DNA of 64,000 nucleotides from S015-6 sp964384945 (GTDB taxonomy: Bacteria > Desulfobacterota > DSWW01). Under the pieces are notes generated by a model. That model saw only the letters and a program-made list of their open reading frames with translations. It was not told the origin of the DNA and did no database searches. A program made the position numbers and the translations under genes. The stretch covers positions 147,554-211,553 of the forward strand of contig CAYLMK010000010.1 in the NCBI GenBank assembly GCA_964384945.1. Direction: 5' to 3'. Below are positions 8,458 to 16,370 of the stretch, piece by piece (the first letter of the stretch is position 1; every line of letters starts with the position of its first letter).

Positions 8458-10071
8458 ATGAGAACAAAATTCATCTTCACGACGGGCGGCGTGCTTTCTT
8501 CTCTGGGAAAGGGCCTGGCCTCGGCGGCGATCGGGGCCCTGCTGGAAAGCCGGGGCTTGCGGGTGACCCTTCAGAAGCTCGATCCGTACATCAACGTGGA
8601 CCCGGGCACGATGAATCCCTTCCAGCACGGGGAGGTCTTCGTCACGGACGACGGGGCCGAGACCGACCTGGACCTGGGCCACTACGAACGGTTCACAAAG
8701 GCCTCCATGAGCAGGAAGAACAACTTCACCACCGGCCAGGTCTATGAGGCGGTGATCAAGAAGGAGAGAAGGGGCGACTACCTGGGTAAGACAATCCAGG
8801 TGATTCCCCATATCACGGACGAGATCAAGGAGAGAATCCTCTCGCTGGAGGGCATGGCCGACATCGCGATCGTGGAAATCGGCGGGACGGTGGGAGACAT
8901 CGAGGGGCAGCCGTTCCTCGAGGCGATCCGCCAATTGCGCAACGACCTGGGCAGGGACAATGTCTGCTACGTCCATCTCACGCTGGTCCCCTACCTGCGC
9001 GCCTCCGGGGAACTGAAAACCAAACCGACCCAGCACAGCGTCAAGACGCTGCGCGAAATCGGTATCCAGCCCCAGATCCTTCTCTGCCGAACCGAGAAAT
9101 TCCTATCCAAGGACATCAAGGCCAAGATCGCCCTCTTCTGCAATGTGGACAAGGACGCGGTGATCACCGCCAGAGACGTGGACAGCATTTACGAAGTTCC
9201 CCTTCTCTTCCACCAGGAGGGCCTCGACGACAAGATCATCGAGTATCTGAACATCTGGACCGGGGCCCCTCGACTGGACAAATGGGAGGAGGTCGTCCGG
9301 AGGATCAAGAACCCGAAGGATCAGGTCGCCGTCGGCATGGTGGGAAAATACGTGGACCTGGTCGAATCCTACAAAAGCCTGAACGAGGCCCTCGTCCACG
9401 GGGGAATCGCAAACGAGTGCAAGGTGGAGATCCGGTTCATCGATTCGGAAGATCTGGAGCAGAGGGGGATCGGGGATCTCCTGGCGGGGCTCGACTGCAT
9501 TCTGGTTCCCGGGGGGTTCGGGAACCGCGGAATCGAGGGCAAGATCCTCGCCGCGTCGCATGCCAGGAAGGCCCGAATCCCCTTTCTGGGCATCTGTCTC
9601 GGGATGCAGACCGCAATCATCGGATTTGCCCGGGAGGTGTGCGGCCTGGAAAAGGCGAACAGCACGGAGTTCGATTCGGCCACCCCCCATCCGGTGATCG
9701 ATCTCATGCCGGATCAGGTGGGTGTCACGATCAAAGGGGCCACGATGCGGCTCGGCGCCTATCCGTGTATCTTGCAGGAAGGCACGGCGGCACAGCGGAT
9801 CTACGGTTGCACGGAGATCCAGGAAAGACACCGCCACCGATACGAGGTCAACAACGCCTACCGGGAAGCCCTGACGAAGGCCGGGCTCGTATGCAGCGGA
9901 CTGAGCCCGCAAGGGGATCTCGTCGAGGTTGTCGAACTGCGGGACCATCCGTGGTTTCTCGGCTGTCAGTTCCATCCCGAGTTCAAGTCCCGTCCCCTGG
10001 ACGCCCATCCGTTGTTTCGGGAATTCATCCGTGCGGCCCTCGAGCAAAAACACAGGGCCGATCAGGCGTAG
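8458..10071 (+). CDS. pyrG: CTP synthase
   Basis: 537 aa from ATG 8458, preceded by a GAAAGGAT ribosome site; E. coli PyrG is about 545 aa. It makes CTP from UTP, ATP and glutamine. The N-terminal synthase domain begins KFIFTTGGVLSSLGKG (P-loop-like) and contains QKLDPYINVDPGTM. The C-terminal class I glutaminase domain has the nucleophile elbow GICLGMQ and the FHPEFKS motif with the catalytic His and Glu. All key motifs are intact. A sigma70-like promoter lies just upstream, and it appears to be a single-gene unit. Confidence 0.97.
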   Translation: MRTKFIFTTGGVLSSLGKGLASAAIGALLESRGLRVTLQKLDPYINVDPGTMNPFQHGEVFVTDDGAETDLDLGHYERFTKASMSRKNNFTTGQVYEAVIKKERRGDYLGKTIQVIPHITDEIKERILSLEGMADIAIVEIGGTVGDIEGQPFLEAIRQLRNDLGRDNVCYVHLTLVPYLRASGELKTKPTQHSVKTLREIGIQPQILLCRTEKFLSKDIKAKIALFCNVDKDAVITARDVDSIYEVPLLFHQEGLDDKIIEYLNIWTGAPRLDKWEEVVRRIKNPKDQVAVGMVGKYVDLVESYKSLNEALVHGGIANECKVEIRFIDSEDLEQRGIGDLLAGLDCILVPGGFGNRGIEGKILAASHARKARIPFLGICLGMQTAIIGFAREVCGLEKANSTEFDSATPHPVIDLMPDQVGVTIKGATMRLGAYPCILQEGTAAQRIYGCTEIQERHRHRYEVNNAYREALTKAGLVCSGLSPQGDLVEVVELRDHPWFLGCQFHPEFKSRPLDAHPLFREFIRAALEQKHRADQA

Positions 10072-10124
10072 CGGATTCCGGGGGAGGCCAGGCCAGGGCC
10101 TTGCCCGGATGTGAACGCGGGCCC

Positions 10125-10652
10125 CTAGCGCAAGACCTCCGGGGAATAGGCGGACAGAAGGGACAAGATCTCCCGCAGGACGGTTTCGTGCCCCTTGTGA
10201 TCACAAGCGACCCGGATGTCGGCATAGAGACGGTACAAGGGCTCCCTGTCTCGATACAAGGCCCCGAAATCCTTGCCGGGTTCCATGGCGATGCCCCGGG
10301 AATCCATGTCCTGGATCCTCTCGATCAGAAGGGGGAGGGATAACTCCAGCTGGACGGCGACACCCCGGGCCTTCAGGTGGGCCATGGCCCTCGGGCTGTG
10401 GACCACGCTTCCTCCGGTTGCGATGACGTGCCCTCGCAGGTTCAGGGAGAGGATGTGGGACTCCTCCAGCCGCAGAAAAGGGGCGACCCCCCGATCGTTC
10501 AGGATCGACTGGAGCGTGGCGCCTTCCCGGGCCTGAATGAAGATGTCGGTATCCAGAAAAGAGCGGGAGAGTTCCTTGGCCAGGAGGACCCCGATCGTGC
10601 TCTTGCCCACGCCGGGCATCCCGATCAGTACGATGTTCGTGTTCCGATCCAT
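10125..10652 (-). CDS. aroK: shikimate kinase
   Basis: 175 aa from ATG 10652, with AAGGAG 6 bases upstream. It phosphorylates shikimate at the 3-OH using ATP in the aromatic amino acid pathway. The Walker A motif GMPGVGKST (residues 11-19), the DTD shikimate-binding motif (near 34-36) and the GGSVV loop (about 80-84) are present. The LID region around EPLYRLYAD retains the conserved arginine. Length is normal. It converges with pyrG and is divergent from the ferredoxin gene. Confidence 0.92.
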   Translation of the reverse strand: MDRNTNIVLIGMPGVGKSTIGVLLAKELSRSFLDTDIFIQAREGATLQSILNDRGVAPFLRLEESHILSLNLRGHVIATGGSVVHSPRAMAHLKARGVAVQLELSLPLLIERIQDMDSRGIAMEPGKDFGALYRDREPLYRLYADIRVACDHKGHETVLREILSLLSAYSPEVLR

Positions 10653-10778
10653 GTTCGGCTCCTTGGCAAGCCGGAGGAAATGTGGTAAAAATATAGATTC
10701 TTTTCTCGCAATTCTTCAAGTCTTCGGCGAATGAAAGGCGTCGGTGGGCTCATCCACAAGCGTAAGGAGGAGGCAGTC

Positions 10779-10973
10779 ATGGCAAAGAAGGTCGTGATCG
10801 ATGCTGGCGAGTGCGTGGCATGCGGAACCTGCGTGGAAATCTGCCCGGAGGTGTTCAAACTGGAGGACGGGGCGGACAGCGCAGAGGTGATCAAGGAGAC
10901 GGGAGGACCGGCGGACCTGATTCAGGAGGCCATCGACAGCTGTCCGACCCAGTGCATTTCCCTGGAAGACTAG
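10779..10973 (+). CDS. single-cluster [4Fe-4S] ferredoxin
   Basis: 64 aa from ATG 10779, preceded by a strong AAGGAGGAGG ribosome site. The cluster ligands are CVACGTC early and the cysteine before proline in DSCP late. Two further cysteines (in ICPEVF and TQCIS) could form the disulfide seen in Desulfovibrio-type one-cluster ferredoxins. Acidic overall. It is a soluble low-potential electron carrier and a single-gene unit closed by a clear terminator. Confidence 0.93.
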   Translation: MAKKVVIDAGECVACGTCVEICPEVFKLEDGADSAEVIKETGGPADLIQEAIDSCPTQCISLED

Positions 10974-11005
10974 GTCCTACGATCCGCTTCCATCCGACAA
11001 TGAGG

Positions 11006-11046
11006 ATCCCCGAAAGGCGTGCGGTGCCTCCGGGGATTCTTTTTTT
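11006..11046 (+). terminator. intrinsic terminator after the ferredoxin gene
   Basis: An ATCCCCG/CGGGGAT stem (11006-11012 with 11031-11037) encloses a second small AGGC/GCCT stem and is followed by a run of seven T (11040-11046). It lies 32 bases after the ferredoxin stop. Confidence 0.88.
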
Positions 11047-11086
11047 GGCGGTTCATACGCTCGGTTTCGAGGGCGGCGAAAACCCT

Positions 11087-11115
11087 TTCTGCTTACGGCC
11101 CGTTTTGCATATAAT
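11087..11115 (+). promoter_or_regulatory. putative promoter of the HPF/sigma-like gene
   Basis: A perfect TATAAT (11110-11115) lies 64 bases before the start codon. The hexamer 17 bases upstream (TTCTGC) is a poor -35, so strength or activator dependence is uncertain. Confidence 0.45.
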
Positions 11116-11178
11116 GGGTGCGCATGCCGGGAGCCGCTGCCGCCCGAGAGGGCCAAGTGCAGACAGGAGGAGACCCTG

Positions 11179-12207
11179 ATGCAGATCATCCTGAATGCCC
11201 CAGGGATTCACAACCGAACCAAGGAAGGGGTGGAGAGGGAACTGGAGGAGTTCCTGCCTCGCCTGAAGCAGGTTCTATTCCGATTCCGGCCCGAGGAGAA
11301 GAAACTCCGCGTACAGTTGTTCCAGCAGAAAGACCAGGCGTATCGACTCACCTTGAGTGTTCGAATGCCTGGCAAGAACCTGATCGTGGAACGATCAGGA
11401 CACACCCTGATGTCCGTGGTCACGGAGGCAAAGCAGGCCCTCCTCGAGCAGATCAAGGTTCAGTCCGCCATCATGCGGAAAGAACACCTGCGGGCCAAGA
11501 GTGCGCAACAGAGCCAGGCGATCCGGGAAGCGGTCGGCGGGGCCTCTGCCTGGACCGGAGAGGCCGCGGACGAAGAAGAGATGCGGGAACGGTTCATCTC
11601 CCGTCTCGGCCTGGTTCTTCAGGAACTCTACAGCCATGTCAGGCGCCTGATTCGCTTTGCGCAGCTTGCCGGGGACATCCCGGGGAACCATCTGCGCCCC
11701 GGAGAGGTCGTGGACGACATCTTGGTCAGGGGCTATGAGCTTTACCGTTCCCGGCCCGAGGAAGAGTTTTCCCACGCCACGATGTACCGGTTGGCCGACG
11801 AAATCATTCGGGACGAAATCAGCAATTACAAGGACAGGGAAGAAAGCCGGGTATCCCTTGACGAGAAGGTCACATCCCGGGATCCCCGCTGGGAGGTCAA
11901 TGATCTGGGAGAGGAGTCCTTGGCGTATCACCAGGCGGAAGCGGCCCTCCTGTACGCAGATGTGATGCCGGATGCTCATATTCCGGACCCGGCTCAGGCG
12001 TTGGACGAGAAGGAGCAGATGACCTTAATCTTCCAGTGCCTGAGTAAGGCGAGCCCTCTGGCCAGGTCTGCCTTCTTGCTGGAGAGAATGGAGGGGTTCG
12101 AGCCTTACGAAATCGCCTGGATGCAGGATCGCAGCGAGGAAGCGGTCGTAGAGGACCTCCGACGATGTGAGGAGCTACTGAAGGAAGCGTTGTCGTCAGC
12201 CGGTTGA
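11179..12207 (+). CDS. HPF/RaiA-like domain fused to sigma-70 region 2/4-like modules
   Basis: 342 aa from ATG 11179, with GGAGG 7-8 bases upstream. Residues 1-95 follow the ribosome hibernation factor pattern (beta-alpha-beta-beta-beta-alpha): paired strands, YRLTLSVRMPGKNL, and a last helix ending in LLEQIKV. Residues about 140-215 look like sigma region 2 (LYSHVRRLIRF, LRPGEVVDDIL, ATMYRLADEIIRDEI). Residues about 265-340 look like sigma region 4 (a LARSAFLLERMEGFEPYEIAW helix-turn-helix pattern, then EEAVVEDLRR). No catalytic or cluster motifs are seen. It could bind both ribosomes and RNA polymerase/DNA, or be a sigma-derived regulator. It is followed by an intramembrane protease gene. 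Confidence 0.6.
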   Translation: MQIILNAPGIHNRTKEGVERELEEFLPRLKQVLFRFRPEEKKLRVQLFQQKDQAYRLTLSVRMPGKNLIVERSGHTLMSVVTEAKQALLEQIKVQSAIMRKEHLRAKSAQQSQAIREAVGGASAWTGEAADEEEMRERFISRLGLVLQELYSHVRRLIRFAQLAGDIPGNHLRPGEVVDDILVRGYELYRSRPEEEFSHATMYRLADEIIRDEISNYKDREESRVSLDEKVTSRDPRWEVNDLGEESLAYHQAEAALLYADVMPDAHIPDPAQALDEKEQMTLIFQCLSKASPLARSAFLLERMEGFEPYEIAWMQDRSEEAVVEDLRRCEELLKEALSSAG

Positions 12208-12373
12208 CACCTTGGGCCGGCAGGGTTTGCCCTGCTGCAGAAATTGCAGGCCTTCGCCACCCCGCCCGAGGCGGCAGAGAGGCGGTTCCTTGCCCCCGGA
12301 ACCCCCCGGAATCCCGCCCTTTGCAATCGTTTTGAAAGGGCGCGGCACAAATCCCCTGCCCGGATCCCGATTC

Positions 12374-12388
12374 GGCACACGGTTTGCT
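12374..12388 (+). promoter_or_regulatory. putative sigma54 (-24/-12) promoter
   Basis: GGCAC at 12374-12378 and TTGCT at 12384-12388 give the GG-N10-GC spacing characteristic of RpoN promoters. The site is 60 bases before the start of the RseP-like gene. The preceding 160 bases hold three small inverted repeats (for example GCCCTTT/AAAGGGC around 12318-12343) that are not followed by T-runs. No activator site was identified. Confidence 0.5.
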
Positions 12389-12447
12389 AACCTGTCCCTG
12401 AACCGTGCTGCACGTCACTGCAAGCGTACGATCTGCCGAAGGGATCC

Positions 12448-13503
12448 ATGAGCTACCTTGCGCACCTTCTCCAGGCGATTTTGGCCATCAACCTCCTCGT
12501 TGTCGTCCACGAGGCAGGACACCTGCTGATCGCGGGCGCCTTCCGCGTAAGGGCCCAGCGTTTTTCTCTCGGCCTGGGCCCTCGCCTTTTCGGGTTCGAG
12601 GTCAAGGGCACCGACTATTGCCTGTCCGCCGTGCCGATCGGGGGCTTTGTTCAGCTTGCCAGGGGCCATCGGCACGGTCCTGGAGAGGCCTGCATGGGTT
12701 GCCTGGGTCCCTGGAAGAGAATGCTCGTCTTCCTCGCCGGACCCCTCGCGAACCTGCTCCTTGTGGTCCTTCTGTTCTGGACGGCCTACTGCCTGGTCGG
12801 ATGGACAGACCATGAGCCGGTCCTCGCGGGCGTTGACCCGGGAAGCCGGGAAGCCATGGCAGGGCTCGAGCCCGGGGACAGGATCGTGCGGATCGACGGG
12901 AAACGGGTCATTGCATGGTCCCAGGTGGTGCTCGCCCTCCTCTCGGAGGACAGGAGGGCTGTGGTCCTGGAGGTCCATGGAGCGGGAGGAGCCGAGGGCC
13001 CGGGATTCGAAAAAGAGCGGCAGGCAAGGATGCTCGAGGTGTCCCTGGAAGGCCAGGAATCGCTCGGCATCCATCCCGGCGGGCGGATGATCCGGCTTCG
13101 GTTGGGGCCTGTCGGGGCCCTTGGAAGGGCGGTGGACAGGCTCTGGCTTCTCTCAGGGCTCATGGCCGATTCCCTCGCCGGGCTTGCGGCGGCCAGGATC
13201 CCGGCCTCTGAACTCGTGGGACCGGTTTATCTGTTTCACCTCTCGTCCAAGGCAGCCTCGTCAGGCGGCTCCTCCCTGCTCTGCCTGCTCGCCTTCGTCA
13301 GCGCGAGCCTGTGCTTCTTCAACCTGCTGCCTCTGCCCGTTCTGGACGGAGGCCAAATCGGGCTCGCCCTTCTTGAGAAGATGCTCAAGAGGCCGATCGG
13401 GGACCGGTCTCTGCGGCTCCTCATGCATGCGTCCGCATTCTGGCTTCTTCTGCTCCTTGCCTCTGCCACCCTCAACGATTTCGTTCGTCTGCTTGCCCCC
13501 TGA
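12448..13503 (+). CDS. RseP-like site-2 intramembrane metalloprotease
   Basis: 351 aa. HEAGH at residues 21-25 in the first transmembrane helix is the zinc-binding HExxH motif. PLPVLDGG near 300 supplies the third metal ligand. Between them lie further hydrophobic segments and a single PDZ domain (about 105-180, GLEPGDRIVRIDG). RseP itself has two PDZ domains, so this is a shorter version. Such enzymes cut transmembrane anti-sigma factors or signal peptides. Its position right after a sigma-like gene suggests a linked regulatory role (inference); no anti-sigma factor is encoded between them. Confidence 0.85.
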   Translation: MSYLAHLLQAILAINLLVVVHEAGHLLIAGAFRVRAQRFSLGLGPRLFGFEVKGTDYCLSAVPIGGFVQLARGHRHGPGEACMGCLGPWKRMLVFLAGPLANLLLVVLLFWTAYCLVGWTDHEPVLAGVDPGSREAMAGLEPGDRIVRIDGKRVIAWSQVVLALLSEDRRAVVLEVHGAGGAEGPGFEKERQARMLEVSLEGQESLGIHPGGRMIRLRLGPVGALGRAVDRLWLLSGLMADSLAGLAAARIPASELVGPVYLFHLSSKAASSGGSSLLCLLAFVSASLCFFNLLPLPVLDGGQIGLALLEKMLKRPIGDRSLRLLMHASAFWLLLLLASATLNDFVRLLAP

Positions 13504-13693
13504 CCGCGACCCGTTGCATCTCAGGAAGGAAGGCCCTTGCCGCGCCTTCGGGTGCGGCCTCACGGCAACCTCGGAGAGGGCTTGAACCATGATTGCGAAG
13601 AGGTGTACTTTGTGACGGCAAAGCGGGTGGATGGCGTGGGCGCTTCCCCCGGGAACATGCTTCTAGCGCGACGATAGGAACGAGGAACCGACC

Positions 13694-14899
13694 GTGACGA
13701 TGGATGTGGGCATCTATCTCGATCATGTTGCAGCAACGCCCCTTTTGCCCGAGGCGCTGGAGGCGATGCTCCCTTTCCTGCGGGAGGATTTCGGGAACCC
13801 ATCGAGCATGCACGGGCTTGGAGAGCGTTGTGAATCGGCGATCGAGCAGGCCAGGGAGCGGATCGCGCGGCTGATCAACGCTCCGGACCCCCGCGAGATC
13901 GTGTTCACCTCCTGCGGGACCGAGTCCAACAACTTCGCCTTGAAGGGAATCCCCCTGGCCAACCAGGACCGGCGCCGGCACGTGCTCGTATCGCCGGTGG
14001 AGCACTTTTCCATCCTGCACGCGATCCGGACGCTCGAGAAGATGGGCTTCCAGGTCACGCAACTCGCGGTCGACCGGCACGGCCGAGTCGATCCGGCGGA
14101 GGTCGAAAGGTCCATCACGCCGCAGACGGTTCTGGTATCGGTGATGCACGGCAACAACGAGGTGGGCACCCTGGAGCCTATCGAGGAGATCGGACGGATC
14201 ACCCGGGAGAAGGGGGTTGCGTTCCACACGGATGCGGTGGCCACGACCGGCATCGTTCCCGTGGATGTCCAGGCCCTGCAAGTCGATCTTCTCAGCTTGG
14301 CCGCCAACTCCTTCTACGGCCCGAAAGGGGCGGCCGCCCTTTACGTACGTAAAGGCGTGCGGATTCAGCCCCTTCTGGATGGAGGAATCCAGGAAAAGGG
14401 CCGGCGGGCGGGCACGGAAAACGTGCCGGCCATCGTGGGCATGGGGGTCGCGGCCGAGGCGGCCCTGCGGGAGATGGACAGCAGAGCGCGCCACACCCGG
14501 CTCCTGCGCGACCGCTTGCAGGAAGGCCTCCTGGGGCGAATCCCGGATACGCACGTGCTGGGACATCCCACCGAGAGGCTGCCCCACATCCTCAGCCTGG
14601 CCGTGGAGTTCGTCGAAGGGGAATCGATGCTGCTCTTTCTCGATATGGAGCGGATCCGGATCGCCAGCGGGTCGGCTTGCATCTCCCGCTCGCTCAAGGT
14701 TTCGCACGTGATGCTGGCCATGGGTATGGACGCGGCCCTGGCCCAGGGCAGCCTCCTTTTCAGCCTGGGCAAGGACAACCGGGAGGAAGAAGTGGATCGC
14801 GTCCTGGAGGTTCTGCCTCCGATCGTGCAGCGGTTGCGGGACATGTCCCCGCTTTATCGAAAGGCCAGAGAGGCCCGAAGGCATTCCAACAGGACCTGA
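13694..14899 (+). CDS. NifS/IscS-family cysteine desulfurase homolog lacking the PLP lysine
   Basis: 401 aa from GTG 13694, with AGGA 7 bases upstream; ATG 13700 is the alternative. Fold-type I aminotransferase of the IscS group, aligned without gaps through the catalytic region: His104 (PVEHFS), Asp180 and the mobile Cys329 (SGSACIS) are kept. However, the motif that is normally SAHKFYGPKG reads LAANSFYGPKG, so the PLP-binding lysine (206) is serine and its neighbour His is Asn. Gln183 is also replaced (DAVATTG). I recall that Archaeoglobus fulgidus IscS likewise lacks this lysine yet forms a cluster-holding complex with IscU. Here too an IscU gene follows, so scaffold rather than desulfurase function is plausible. 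Confidence 0.85.
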   Translation: MTMDVGIYLDHVAATPLLPEALEAMLPFLREDFGNPSSMHGLGERCESAIEQARERIARLINAPDPREIVFTSCGTESNNFALKGIPLANQDRRRHVLVSPVEHFSILHAIRTLEKMGFQVTQLAVDRHGRVDPAEVERSITPQTVLVSVMHGNNEVGTLEPIEEIGRITREKGVAFHTDAVATTGIVPVDVQALQVDLLSLAANSFYGPKGAAALYVRKGVRIQPLLDGGIQEKGRRAGTENVPAIVGMGVAAEAALREMDSRARHTRLLRDRLQEGLLGRIPDTHVLGHPTERLPHILSLAVEFVEGESMLLFLDMERIRIASGSACISRSLKVSHVMLAMGMDAALAQGSLLFSLGKDNREEEVDRVLEVLPPIVQRLRDMSPLYRKAREARRHSNRT

Positions 14900-14947
14900 C
14901 GGGCGCCTCCTCCCCGGCAGGACGCCCCAGACAGGAGTCATCCGGGA

Positions 14948-15466
14948 ATGAAATACAGCCAGAAGGTGATGGAGCATTTTGCGAACCCCCGCAACGTGGG
15001 AATCATCGAGGACGCGGACGGCTTGGGGGAGGTGGGCAACCCTGCCTGCGGGGATATCATGACCTTCACCATCAAGGTCAGGGACGGAAGGCTCGAGGAC
15101 GTCAAATTTCAGACCTTCGGCTGCGGGGCCGCGATCGCGGTCTCGAGCATGATCAGCGAGATGGCCAAGGGGAAGTCCCTGGAGGAGGCCCTCGCAATCA
15201 CGAACAAGGACGTGGCCGAGGCCCTGGACGGGCTTCCGACCAACAAGCTGCACTGCTCGAACCTGGGAGCGGATGCCCTTCATGCCGCCATCCGCGATTA
15301 CCACGCCCGAAACGGGAAGCACCCGCGCGAAGAGGGGGCTGCGGAAAAGGGGGCGGCCGGCAAGAGGAAGGAAAAGCGATCGTGCAGATGCCCTTACTGC
15401 AACCTGGAGACCCCGGGCGACTCGCCGATCTGCAAGGGCTGCGGCGCCAGTCTGGAGGGGCCTTGA
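14948..15466 (+). CDS. iscU: IscU/NifU-N Fe-S cluster scaffold with C-terminal zinc ribbon
   Basis: 172 aa. Residues 1-125 are a NifU_N domain with the three cluster cysteines Cys34 (NPACGD), Cys59 (FGCGAA) and Cys103 (HCSN), plus the conserved Asp36. A basic, low-complexity linker (about 122-143) leads to a C-terminal zinc ribbon (CRCPYC, then CKGC). Ordinary IscU ends near residue 128, so the ribbon is an addition. It starts 48 bases after the lysine-less desulfurase homolog and most likely forms a complex with it to assemble [2Fe-2S] or [4Fe-4S] clusters. No IscR, HscA or ferredoxin gene follows. Confidence 0.9.
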   Translation: MKYSQKVMEHFANPRNVGIIEDADGLGEVGNPACGDIMTFTIKVRDGRLEDVKFQTFGCGAAIAVSSMISEMAKGKSLEEALAITNKDVAEALDGLPTNKLHCSNLGADALHAAIRDYHARNGKHPREEGAAEKGAAGKRKEKRSCRCPYCNLETPGDSPICKGCGASLEGP

Positions 15467-15514
15467 AAAGCGATCTCCCGTGTCCGGCACAGGACGCGGG
15501 CGGCGGGGGGCCTG

Positions 15515-16315
15515 TCAGATCAGTGCCAGACGGGCCAAAACCGAATCGACCCCCCGCATGGCAGCCGAATCCCCGGAAAGGTTGAGCAGGCTCTCTCCTG
15601 CACGATCCATCTCACGGAGGATCGGGTCCTCCGGAATCGTCCCGAGAAGTTCCAGCCCCTGCTCGCGGGCGTTATCCTCCCAGCGCGCCCCCGAATCCGG
15701 CGGGCACCGGTTGACCACAAGGCCGATGCGAGCCGGCCGAAGCTCCTCCTGGGACTGGACGAGTTCCCGCATGGTCCCGGCGGTGTGAAAGCCCCTTGCG
15801 GAAGGATCGGATACGACCACCAGGTTGTCTACCCTGCGGAGAACCTTCCGGTTCACCTGTTCGAGACCCGCCTCGGCGTCCAGCACCACGAGGTCGAAGG
15901 ATGCGCTCAGGGCCTCCACGGCATCCCGGAGCAGGCTGTTCACCGGGCAGTAGCAGCCCAGCACCTCCGTCCTTCCCATGGCCAGAAGGCTGAAGTTGTC
16001 TCGTTCCACGAGCGACTCGAGCAGGTAGTAGTCCACCATATCGGCCACCCGCTCCGTCTCCTGGCTGTCGCGCCTTCGGGCGACCCGGATCACCTGCTCG
16101 CGTATCTGCCCGAGCGTTTTCGGGCTCCCCGCGCCCAGGGCAAGCGTCAGGCCCATGGCCGGGTCCGCGTCCACGGCCAGGATTCTCCTGCCGGTCTGGC
16201 GGAGGCGGTGCACCATCAGCGTGGAAAGCGCGGTCTTGCCCACGCCGCCCTTGCCGCAGACGGCAATCGAGGTTGCCCGCGCCCTTGTTTCGAGGGGTGC
16301 TTCTTTCGTGCTCAT
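15515..16315 (-). CDS. CooC-like MinD-family ATPase (metal insertion)
   Basis: 266 aa. The deviant Walker A motif GKGGVGKT is at residues 21-28, and the switch motif DADP near 50. The CYC motif (Cys121, Cys123) matches the CxC at the dimer interface of CooC, which binds Ni or Zn and helps insert nickel into carbon monoxide dehydrogenase. No CODH gene is in the window, so the target could also be acetyl-CoA synthase or a corrinoid enzyme encoded elsewhere. It is the last gene of the minus-strand group that begins with the decarboxylase beta subunit. Confidence 0.8.
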   Translation of the reverse strand: MSTKEAPLETRARATSIAVCGKGGVGKTALSTLMVHRLRQTGRRILAVDADPAMGLTLALGAGSPKTLGQIREQVIRVARRRDSQETERVADMVDYYLLESLVERDNFSLLAMGRTEVLGCYCPVNSLLRDAVEALSASFDLVVLDAEAGLEQVNRKVLRRVDNLVVVSDPSARGFHTAGTMRELVQSQEELRPARIGLVVNRCPPDSGARWEDNAREQGLELLGTIPEDPILREMDRAGESLLNLSGDSAAMRGVDSVLARLALI

Positions 16316-16370
16316 GCCCTCCGGCTCCTCATGTGCGTCGAGGCGCGATCCCCGGCACGGGCTCCCCTGC

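Noticed and set aside
12222..12343. Several hairpins between the HPF/sigma-like and RseP-like genes
   Set aside because: None is followed by a T-run and no known riboswitch pattern was recognised.
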